From Candidatus Latescibacterota bacterium (lineage in GTDB: Bacteria; JAAXHH01), in NCBI GenBank assembly GCA_022821935.1, contig JAJECR010000217.1, forward strand, positions 1 to 12,370: 12,370 nt of DNA, given 5' to 3'. Each line of letters opens with the position of its first letter. Position 1 is the first letter of the stretch. The notes below the pieces were generated by a model. It made no database searches. It was not told the DNA's origin and saw nothing but the letters and a program-made list of their open reading frames with translations. Made by a program: the position numbers and the translations under genes. Below, piece by piece: positions 1-5,485 of the stretch.

Positions 1-369
1 GTTGCCTCCTGCCGTCTTCCTGCCCAGTGGTGAACCTGCTGAACCGAGTTGCATCTAAGACTTGAGACCCGCGCGAATAGTTGCGTTTTTTTGTGTCGAA
101 TTGTCGCGTCCAACTGCCGCCAGGGTCTTTCGTCTCCGGGCGTTATTTCATACATCCTCGGGGAGGACCATATTCACAAAACCTGTCCGCTTATTCCCCG
201 GGACGGATGCACCGGCCGGCCTGGACCGCCTGGTCCGCGCGGCGCCGAATATACTTTTGCCTTAAGGGAATTACGGCTGCATATTACCGATGTGACGCAG
301 GACCTGCGAACCGCGCATCGGCGGTAGAGACCGCCCGCACCCGCACATCGCAGTACGCGGAGAGTTCTC
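1..369. other. Non-coding leader region upstream of the hydrolase
   Basis: I see no convincing gene here. The first 65 bases could hold the last residues of a gene entering from the left, because three short forward frames end there at 33, 58 and 65, but nothing is recognisable. A small AT-richer island at about 245-290 stands out against the GC-rich background and contains the only promoter-like words. A short inverted repeat, GGACC (223-227) with GGTCC (232-236), has no T-run and does not look like a terminator. Confidence 0.6.
257..285 (+). promoter_or_regulatory. Weak candidate sigma70-like promoter for the hydrolase gene
   Basis: TTGCCT (257-262) and CATATT (280-285) are separated by 17 bp, and each matches four of six consensus bases. 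They lie in an AT-richer patch about 85 bp before the start codon. An isolated TATACT at 250-255 is an alternative -10 element but has no -35 partner at a suitable distance. Treat this as a suggestion only. Confidence 0.25.
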
Positions 370-1893
370 ATGCCCGGTGGTCGACCGAACGTACTCTTCA
401 TCATGACCGACCAGATGCGGGCGGACTGCATGTCCTGCGCCGGCCATCCCGTGGTCAGAACGCCTCACCTGGATGAGCTTGCAGGCTCTGGCGTCCTGTT
501 CCGCCGGGCCTACGTGCAGTCGGCGGTCTGCGGTCCGAGCCGCATGTGCTTCTACACGGGACGGTACCCTCACGCCAACCGCTCGCCCTGGAACGAGGTT
601 CCCCTGCCCGCGGACGAGAAGACGATGGGACATTACTTCTCGGATGGAGGCTACCGGGCGGCCCTTTGCGGCAAGACGCACTACACCCCCGATCCGTTGG
701 ACGATCCGCTGGTCCAGCCGGCCGAAGGCATCCGGCGTGCGACACTGGCCGGACTGGAGACCTGGGAGCTGAACGACGGCCGGGGCGAAGGATGGCTGGA
801 CCATCTCAGAAGCGCGGGATATCCCGAGGAGGTTGTACGCGACCCGTTCCACGTGGACGTGCCCGCGGACGCCGACCGGGATCACGCCGCCTACCCGACG
901 CGCTTCAGGAGGGAAGACAGTGATACCGCGTTCATGACGGACCGCGCCATGGCCTTCATGGACGACGCCGGAGAAACGCCCTGGTTTCTTCACCTCTCCT
1001 ATTTCAAGCCCCATCTGCCCATCGTGGCGCCCTATCCCTACAACGCACTGTACGATCCCGCCGATTCACCCGCTCCGAACCGGTCCGCCGAAGAACTGGC
1101 GCGGCCCCATCCCTTTCACGTCCCATTCCGCATAGAACGAAAGGGCGTGGAATATGATGATGAGGCCGTATGGCGCCAGCGAAGGGCCACTTATTATGGG
1201 TTGATCACGGAGATCGACGATCAACTGGGCAGGCTGTTCCGCTTCATGAAGGACCGCGGGCTCTGGGAGGACACGCTGATCATATTCACGTCCGATCACG
1301 GCGAATACGTGGGCGACCACTGGATGTTCGAAAAGGAACTCTTCTACGACGAGGCGTACAACGTCCCCTTCATCGTCCGCGATCCCCGGTCCTGCGCCGA
1401 CGGAACCCGCGGCGCGGCGATGGACGATTTCGTCGAGTCCCTCGACGTCCTGCCGACCTGCATGGACGTGTGCGGGCTTGGCGGACCGGGCGGACCGGAC
1501 GCGCCGGCTGTCCTGCAGGGCCGGTCCCTCGTCCCCCTCCTGCGGGGGGAACGGCCGGACGACTGGCGCGCGGAGGTTTACGCGGACTGGGATTTCCGGT
1601 TCTACTGGACGCCGAAGAAACTCGGCATCCCGCCGGAGAGGTGCCGGGGATGGATGGTACGGGACGACCGGTTCAAGTACTGGCATTTCAACGGCATGCC
1701 GGACGTGCTGTTCGATCTGGAAGCGGATCCCGGAGAGCTTCGAAACGCGGCCGGCGATCCGCGCTACGCCGGGGTGATCCAGGACCTTCGCGTAAGACTC
1801 ATGGACTGGCGGATGTCGAACGAGGACGTGAGCCGGGTCGCGTGGACCTACGAGCGGCGTCCCGGCTTCGGACGCAATCCCTTCGTGGCTTGA
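370..1893 (+). CDS. Alkaline-phosphatase-superfamily hydrolase, phosphonate monoester hydrolase / sulfatase-like
   Basis: This 507-residue protein belongs to the formylglycine-dependent sulfatase family within the alkaline phosphatase superfamily. The sulfatase signature CGPSR is at residues 54-58, and Cys54 is the residue that the formylglycine-generating enzyme would oxidise. Probable metal ligands are Asp14 near the N terminus and Asp309-His310 in the SDHGE motif. His215 (PHLP), Lys322 and Asn75 fall where active-site residues are expected. From memory, the overall pattern is closest to rhizobial phosphonate monoester hydrolases, including the GLITEIDDQLGR helix, the SDHGE strand and the C-terminal DWR...DFR and KY.HF blocks. 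However, Lys102 and His104 (GKTHY) look like arylsulfatase residues rather than the Tyr/Thr of those hydrolases. No signal peptide is evident, so the protein is probably cytoplasmic. GGAG at 359-362, seven bases upstream, supports the start. Proline dehydrogenase follows 31 bp later. The substrate (phosphonate or phosphate ester versus sulfate ester) is unresolved. Confidence 0.9.
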   Translation: MPGGRPNVLFIMTDQMRADCMSCAGHPVVRTPHLDELAGSGVLFRRAYVQSAVCGPSRMCFYTGRYPHANRSPWNEVPLPADEKTMGHYFSDGGYRAALCGKTHYTPDPLDDPLVQPAEGIRRATLAGLETWELNDGRGEGWLDHLRSAGYPEEVVRDPFHVDVPADADRDHAAYPTRFRREDSDTAFMTDRAMAFMDDAGETPWFLHLSYFKPHLPIVAPYPYNALYDPADSPAPNRSAEELARPHPFHVPFRIERKGVEYDDEAVWRQRRATYYGLITEIDDQLGRLFRFMKDRGLWEDTLIIFTSDHGEYVGDHWMFEKELFYDEAYNVPFIVRDPRSCADGTRGAAMDDFVESLDVLPTCMDVCGLGGPGGPDAPAVLQGRSLVPLLRGERPDDWRAEVYADWDFRFYWTPKKLGIPPERCRGWMVRDDRFKYWHFNGMPDVLFDLEADPGELRNAAGDPRYAGVIQDLRVRLMDWRMSNEDVSRVAWTYERRPGFGRNPFVA

Positions 1894-1924
1894 CTCATCT
1901 GCCGCACGGCGTACCGGAGGCGAA

Positions 1925-2773
1925 ATGAGCCGGTTCTTCTTCCTCGCCAGGCGATTCGTCGCGGGGGAATCCCTCGAAGCCGCGGTCGAAGTCGTCCGGA
2001 CGTTGAACGACGCGGGGCTCGACGTCACGTTGAACATGCTCGGCGAAGGAACCCGGGAGCGAGAGAAGGCGGAGGACGCCGTAAGGCAGTATCTCGTGAT
2101 GCTGGACCTGATCCGGGACGGCGCGCTAGAAGCCAATATCTCCGTAAAACTCACCCACCTGGGGCTGGATATAGACGAAACGTACTGCGTGGACAACCTG
2201 TACCGGATCCTCGAAGCCGCGAAGGAGAAGGACGTCTTCATCCGGCTGGATATGGAAGGATCGTCCTATACGCAGCAGACCCTGGACATCTTTTACGACC
2301 AGTACGACAGCCACAAGAACACCGGCGTGGTGATCCAGGCCATGCTGCTGCGCAGTCCCCACGACATCTTCGTGCTCAACAAGATCGGCGCCCGCGTGCG
2401 GCTATGCAAGGGATCCTACCGGGAACCCACAGACCTGGCCCTGCAGCGGATGCCCAACATACGCGGCGCGTTTCTTTCGATGGCAGAGCAGCTCCTGCAG
2501 AACGGACATTATCCCGCGTTCGCGACGCACGACGACTACCTGATCGAGGGCGTCGCCAGGTACGCCGACCGTCTGGAGGTTCCAAAGGACGGTTTCGAGT
2601 TCCAGATGCTGTACGGACTGCGGCCCGGGTACCAGAAGGAAATGCGCAGACAGGGCTACCGCATGCGGATCTACGTGCCCTTCGGTACGGAGTGGATGCC
2701 CTACTTCTACCGGCGGCTCCGGGAACGCAAGGAAAACGTATGGTTCGTCCTGCGGAACCTGGTCAGGCGCTGA
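1925..2773 (+). CDS. Proline dehydrogenase (FAD-dependent, monofunctional)
   Basis: This 282-residue protein is a monofunctional proline dehydrogenase, which oxidises L-proline to pyrroline-5-carboxylate with FAD on a TIM barrel. Family motifs appear in order: SVKLTHLGLD with Lys75, RLDMEG with Asp109, VVIQAML, RLCKGSYREP, FATHD, FEFQMLYGLR, and the C-terminal Y.PFG...YFYRRLRER block with Arg263-Arg264. From knowledge of the family, the lysine, aspartate and arginine pair contact substrate or flavin. The start is set by GGAGG at 1916-1920, four bases before ATG. This makes the protein about 25 residues shorter at the N terminus than the roughly 305-residue enzymes of Thermus and Bacillus, so the N-terminal helices before the barrel look reduced. 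The 31-bp gap after the hydrolase suggests cotranscription. The partner P5C dehydrogenase is not in the window, so the product must be processed by an enzyme encoded elsewhere. Confidence 0.95.
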   Translation: MSRFFFLARRFVAGESLEAAVEVVRTLNDAGLDVTLNMLGEGTREREKAEDAVRQYLVMLDLIRDGALEANISVKLTHLGLDIDETYCVDNLYRILEAAKEKDVFIRLDMEGSSYTQQTLDIFYDQYDSHKNTGVVIQAMLLRSPHDIFVLNKIGARVRLCKGSYREPTDLALQRMPNIRGAFLSMAEQLLQNGHYPAFATHDDYLIEGVARYADRLEVPKDGFEFQMLYGLRPGYQKEMRRQGYRMRIYVPFGTEWMPYFYRRLRERKENVWFVLRNLVRR

Positions 2774-2942
2774 GATCGGCTCCCCGCCCGGCTGACCCGA
2801 CCGCATGCTCCGACTCCTTCCTTTTGCGGTAACATCTTCCTCCCATACGGGGTCTAAGTGGTAGGCGCGATGACCTCGCATCCTTCGTTCTTCGGGGGTC
2901 CATCGCAAAAAAACTCCGGTCACCTGGATGAGGAGGTGCGTT
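2774..2942. other. Intergenic leader with hairpin ahead of the DUF4097-like gene
   Basis: No gene and no convincing promoter is seen here. GCGATGACC (2867-2875) can pair with GGTCCATCGC (2897-2906) if one G bulges out. The stem is followed on the + strand by seven A residues (2907-2913), so it is not an intrinsic terminator for the preceding gene. A smaller stem, CACCT (2921-2925) with AGGTG (2934-2938), would cover part of the Shine-Dalgarno of the next gene. Function unknown. Confidence 0.4.
2931..2936 (+). promoter_or_regulatory. Shine-Dalgarno AGGAGG selecting the start at 2943
   Basis: A perfect AGGAGG sits six bases before ATG 2943. An in-frame ATG at 2928 overlaps this site and has no ribosome-binding site of its own, so 2943 is the likely start. 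Confidence 0.85.
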
Positions 2943-3812
2943 ATGTTAACACTCGCGTATAGAGTCCTTGCCGCTGTAACCGTACTCACCCTGCTGCCCG
3001 GCGACCTGCCGGGTTCTCCCCGGGACGTCTTCGCAGAGGTCAGGCATTACGCAAAAACGGTCGCGTTCGAACCGGGCGGCCACCTGGACATAGACACCGG
3101 CAGGGGCAGCCTCGAACTGTCGTCATGGGACCGTAACGAGGTGGAGATCGTCGCCCGTATCGAGTCGCCATTCGACATCAACCCCGAATACGCAAGTGAG
3201 ATCGTAACGGCGCTCCGAATCGAAGTGGAAGGATCCGGACGATCCTTGCGGATCCGGTCCGACTACGACGATATCCCCGCTTACAAACGCTGGTTCGTCA
3301 GTATCCGGCGCCTCCCCTACGTCCACTACGAAATCCGGACGCCGCGCCGCATCCATCTGGAGTTGGACGTCCGTCATACGGATACGAGGATCCAGGACGT
3401 TGAAGGCGCGATTCGCGTCCATGCGCACTACAGCACGGTAACGGGCACGGACTGGACGGGGCCGGTACGCCTCGACATGGATCATGGCACGCTTCGGCTG
3501 ACGGAACTGGAAGGCTCTGTCGAACTGGACGCAAGACACGCGGACGTGCGCATGGAAGCGACACGACTCAGCGGCGATACGCGGATACGCGCGCACCAGG
3601 GTCTGACGGAACTGTACCTGCCCAGCTCTCAGGGACTCGACCTCTATTCCGATGTCAGTCACCAGAGCGACCTGGACTCCGACTTCGAGATATCGACCCG
3701 GGTCTTCCGGCACGAGGAAGGCATCATAGCCGGCACGATCAACGGGGGAGGCTCGTTGCTCGAACTCCGCGGCGACCACACCAGATTCCAGTTGAGAAAG
3801 CGCGATCCGTAG
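2943..3812 (+). CDS. Exported DUF4097-like beta-repeat protein
   Basis: This 289-residue protein has a hydrophobic N terminus (about residues 1-25) that reads as a Sec signal peptide, although no clean AxA cleavage site is visible. The mature part is rich in short beta-strand repeats: a GGHLDIDTGRGSLELSSWD block near residue 45, later repeats of the form 'G.v.LdmdhGtlrLtelEGsveLdarhadvrm', and a closing GTINGGGSLLEL segment. This pattern matches the DUF4097 'putative adhesin' family, whose parallel-beta domains occur in cell-envelope and stress-associated proteins. No enzyme motif is seen, and the cellular role is unknown. The start is fixed by AGGAGG at 2931-2936. The gaps of about 170 bp upstream and 385 bp downstream suggest it may be its own transcription unit. 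The alternative is a lipid- or membrane-linked structural protein of another beta-helix family. Confidence 0.75.
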   Translation: MLTLAYRVLAAVTVLTLLPGDLPGSPRDVFAEVRHYAKTVAFEPGGHLDIDTGRGSLELSSWDRNEVEIVARIESPFDINPEYASEIVTALRIEVEGSGRSLRIRSDYDDIPAYKRWFVSIRRLPYVHYEIRTPRRIHLELDVRHTDTRIQDVEGAIRVHAHYSTVTGTDWTGPVRLDMDHGTLRLTELEGSVELDARHADVRMEATRLSGDTRIRAHQGLTELYLPSSQGLDLYSDVSHQSDLDSDFEISTRVFRHEEGIIAGTINGGGSLLELRGDHTRFQLRKRDP

Positions 3813-3829
3813 TCCGGGGTCTAACGTAC

Positions 3830-3850
3830 GCGCGTTGTTTCGCGCTGTTT
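3830..3850 (+). terminator. Weak candidate intrinsic terminator after the DUF4097-like gene
   Basis: GCGCG (3830-3834) and CGCGC (3841-3845) form a five-pair GC stem with a TTGTTT loop, followed by TGTTT, starting 17 bases after the stop codon. The stem is short and the T-run is broken. The element also overlaps an imperfect 10-bp tandem repeat (3831-3840 and 3841-3850, one mismatch), so the pairing may be incidental. Confidence 0.3.
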
Positions 3851-3958
3851 CAATGTACGCGTGCCCCTTACCCAACTCGTCTCGAAGATCATCCGCTGAT
3901 ATCCTCGCCGAATCACACCCCCTCCGTCATAGCCCGGCCGCACGCCGTCCCGGTGCCT

Positions 3959-3994
3959 GGTCCGGGCGGTCCGGGCGGTCCGGGCGGTCCGGGC
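3959..3994. repeat. Perfect 4 x 9-bp tandem repeat (GGTCCGGGC)
   Basis: Four uninterrupted identical copies of GGTCCGGGC lie in non-coding DNA about 100 bp upstream of the zinc-ribbon/tsaD promoter. The 9-bp unit is compatible with reading frames on both strands, which explains repetitive residues in spurious frames. The number of copies could vary between strains by slippage. Confidence 0.95.
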
Positions 3995-4005
3995 ACGCCA
4001 TGCCC

Positions 4006-4096
4006 GCGGTGCTGCGGCATATATGTCCGCGCCGCCGCGGCACATTGCGGCATGTAGCAGCCGGTATCGCGGCACTTACTGCGCGATCCGCGGTAT
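4006..4096 (+). promoter_or_regulatory. Cluster of GCGGYRY words upstream of the promoter
   Basis: Six copies of a GCGGYRY word occur at 4006 (GCGGTGC), 4014 (GCGGCAT), 4037 (GCGGCAC), 4047 (GCGGCAT), 4069 (GCGGCAC) and 4090 (GCGGTAT). From 4014 onward the spacings are 23, 10, 22 and 21 bp, close to whole numbers of helical turns. The cluster ends just before TTGACA at 4102. It may be an array of activator or repressor sites, but no known operator is recognised. Confidence 0.3.
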
Positions 4097-4101
4097 AATC
4101 A

Positions 4102-4131
4102 TTGACAATGCCGCGGGTGTTATATCATAAT
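4102..4131 (+). promoter_or_regulatory. sigma70-type promoter for the zinc-ribbon gene and tsaD
   Basis: A perfect -35 box TTGACA (4102-4107) is followed after 18 bp by CATAAT (4126-4131), five of six matches to the -10 consensus. TATCAT at 4123-4128 is an alternative at 15 bp. Transcription would begin near 4138, giving a leader of about 60 nt before GTG 4198. This placement argues against any translation start upstream of about 4138. Confidence 0.65.
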
Positions 4132-4197
4132 CTGAAAACCAAAACGCGGTACATGCCCTTCGTTTCAACGAGTCAACCCTGGACGGGAGACGCGCTC

Positions 4198-4392
4198 GTG
4201 AAGGATTTGACTTTTCCGTTGTGTCAGAAATGCGGGGTGGGCGTGTTGATTCCGCTCTCCGACTATGGCAGGGACGGCGCGACGATCGAATACAAGGCCT
4301 GGGCGTGTACCAATCCGGAATGCGGATTCAACATTCGCATCGACAACGGCGATATCAGTTACGGAAGACCCATGGCGCAGTCTCACAAGTGA
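4198..4392 (+). CDS. Small zinc-ribbon protein (CX2C...CX4C)
   Basis: This 64-residue protein has four cysteines arranged C9-X2-C12 and C37-X4-C42, which reads as a single zinc-ribbon or rubredoxin-like knuckle with a beta-rich middle. I do not recognise a named family. The GTG start at 4198 is chosen because GGGAG (4185-4189) lies eight bases upstream and the promoter at 4102-4131 sits well before it. Longer in-frame starts at TTG 4102, ATG 4108 and ATG 4153 would begin inside or next to that promoter and have no Shine-Dalgarno. The stop codon is 15 bases from the tsaD start, so the two are almost certainly cotranscribed. Such short zinc-ribbon proteins can be nucleic-acid-binding or metal-chaperone accessory factors. 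No function can be assigned from sequence. Confidence 0.7.
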   Translation: MKDLTFPLCQKCGVGVLIPLSDYGRDGATIEYKAWACTNPECGFNIRIDNGDISYGRPMAQSHK

Positions 4393-4407
4393 GCAGATGG
4401 GGGTGCC

Positions 4408-5427
4408 TTGCTCATCCTCGGAATCGATACTTCCTGTGACGAAACCGCGGCCGCCGTAGTGCGCGATGAGACGACCGTCCTGTCCAACGTCATTTCCTCG
4501 CAGGGCATACACCAGGAGTATGGAGGCGTCGTACCGGAACTGGCCTCCCGGGCGCACCTGACCCTGCTTTTGCCCGCCATCGAATCCGCCCTGCAACAGG
4601 CTTCCTGCGAACCGGACGACCTGGACGCCCTGGCCGTGACATATGGTCCCGGCCTCTCGGGATGCCTGCTGATCGGACTATCCACGGTTAAATCCATCGC
4701 GCTGGCGCTCGACAAGCCGCTGGTCGGCGTGAACCACATCGAAGGCCACGTGTTCGCCGGACGCCTGGCGGACACCCGCCTTGCCCCGCCTTTCGTCGCA
4801 CTCGTCGTTTCCGGCGGCCACACCCAGCTTGTGCACGTCGAGGGCTGGGGCCGGTACCGCATCCTGGGCAATACCCGCGATGACGCGGCCGGCGAGGCCT
4901 TCGACAAGGTCGCCAGGCTGATGAGGATCGGGTATCCCGGCGGCCCGGTCATCGACCGGTTGTCGCGGGACGGCGATCCCGGATTCCTGGACTTTCCGCG
5001 GACGTTCCTGGATCCCCGAGGATTCGAGTTCAGCTTCAGTGGCCTCAAGAACGCGGTGCGCATGTACCTGTCGAAACGATCCGAGGACGAGATAGACCGC
5101 GACCAGGCGCATATCGCCGCCGCCTTCCAGGAAGCCGTCGTAGACGTCCTGGTCGACAAGTCGGCGGCTGCGGCATTGGCCGTGGGTGCCGATACCATAC
5201 TGATCACGGGCGGAGTGGCCTGCAACAGCCGCCTGCGCGAGCGGATGACCGAAAAGGGCGCCGAGCGGGGCATCGAGGTGGTCTATCCCCCGCCCATCCT
5301 GTGTACGGACAACGGCGCCATGATTGCCGCGGCCGGGGCCTATCGTCTCGGGACAGGGCAACGGGACGGCCTGTCGCTTTCCGTCCATCCCCGCGCGCGC
5401 CTCAGCGGTACGAGCGAGGCCGCCTAG
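4408..5427 (+). CDS. tsaD: tRNA N6-adenosine threonylcarbamoyltransferase TsaD
   Basis: TsaD (Kae1/YgjD family, ASKHA fold) transfers the threonylcarbamoyl group from TC-AMP to A37 of ANN-decoding tRNAs, completing t6A together with TsaB and TsaE. The 339-residue length is typical. Diagnostic features are the N-terminal ILGIDTSCDETAAAVV, the metal-binding HIEGH motif (His110 and His114), VSGGHTQLV, the SFSGLKNAV segment, the ITGGVACNSRLRE loop, and Asp301 in CTDNGAMIAAAG, the usual third metal ligand. The TTG start at 4408 is set by homology at the extreme N terminus and by GGGGG at 4399-4403. No in-frame ATG gives a better fit. It follows the zinc-ribbon gene by 15 bp. The purine permease follows 58 bp after the stop and may be on the same message. 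Confidence 0.98.
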   Translation: MLILGIDTSCDETAAAVVRDETTVLSNVISSQGIHQEYGGVVPELASRAHLTLLLPAIESALQQASCEPDDLDALAVTYGPGLSGCLLIGLSTVKSIALALDKPLVGVNHIEGHVFAGRLADTRLAPPFVALVVSGGHTQLVHVEGWGRYRILGNTRDDAAGEAFDKVARLMRIGYPGGPVIDRLSRDGDPGFLDFPRTFLDPRGFEFSFSGLKNAVRMYLSKRSEDEIDRDQAHIAAAFQEAVVDVLVDKSAAAALAVGADTILITGGVACNSRLRERMTEKGAERGIEVVYPPPILCTDNGAMIAAAGAYRLGTGQRDGLSLSVHPRARLSGTSEAA

Positions 5428-5485
5428 CCGGAGGTTACTATTTTATTCGAGCCGGACACCACTTCGGAGACTGTACGACCTGCCA

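Larger units (their letters stand above)
3813..4197. other. 385-bp non-coding regulatory block
   Basis: No coding region is supported here. The block contains, in order, a possible weak terminator, a perfect 4 x 9-bp GC-rich tandem repeat, a cluster of GCGG-based words, a TATAAT word (4094-4099), a good TTGACA/CATAAT promoter and a leader of about 60 nt. Short frames that cross it in several directions have no recognisable protein content. Confidence 0.6.

Noticed and set aside
1..65. Tail of an upstream gene entering from the left edge
   Set aside because: Three forward frames stop within 65 bases, none has recognisable content, and one cannot be chosen over the others.
1066..2241. 391-codon minus-strand frame across the hydrolase and proline dehydrogenase genes
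   Set aside because: It spans two genes identified by family motifs on the other strand and its translation shows no family-like pattern.
3123..3875. 250-codon minus-strand frame opposite the DUF4097-like gene
   Set aside because: The + strand has a signal peptide, a perfect Shine-Dalgarno and family-like beta repeats. The minus frame has none of these.
3959..3994. Possible CRISPR array or collagen-like coding repeat
   Set aside because: The units are 9 bp with no spacers, so it is not a CRISPR array. The repetitive peptides on either strand come from the 9-bp periodicity and belong to no supported gene.
4102..4197. Longer zinc-ribbon protein starting at TTG 4102 or ATG 4108
   Set aside because: TTG 4102 is itself the first triplet of the -35 box TTGACA, and neither upstream start has a ribosome-binding site, whereas GTG 4198 has GGGAG at good spacing.
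5324..5485. N-terminal extension of the purine permease starting inside tsaD
   Set aside because: The extra 54 residues are Arg/Pro-rich and unlike the family N terminus, and they would overlap about 100 bases of the tsaD end.
5428..5485. Purine riboswitch ahead of the purine permease
   Set aside because: Only 58 bases separate tsaD from the permease start, and no three-way-junction arrangement or conserved core could be recognised.
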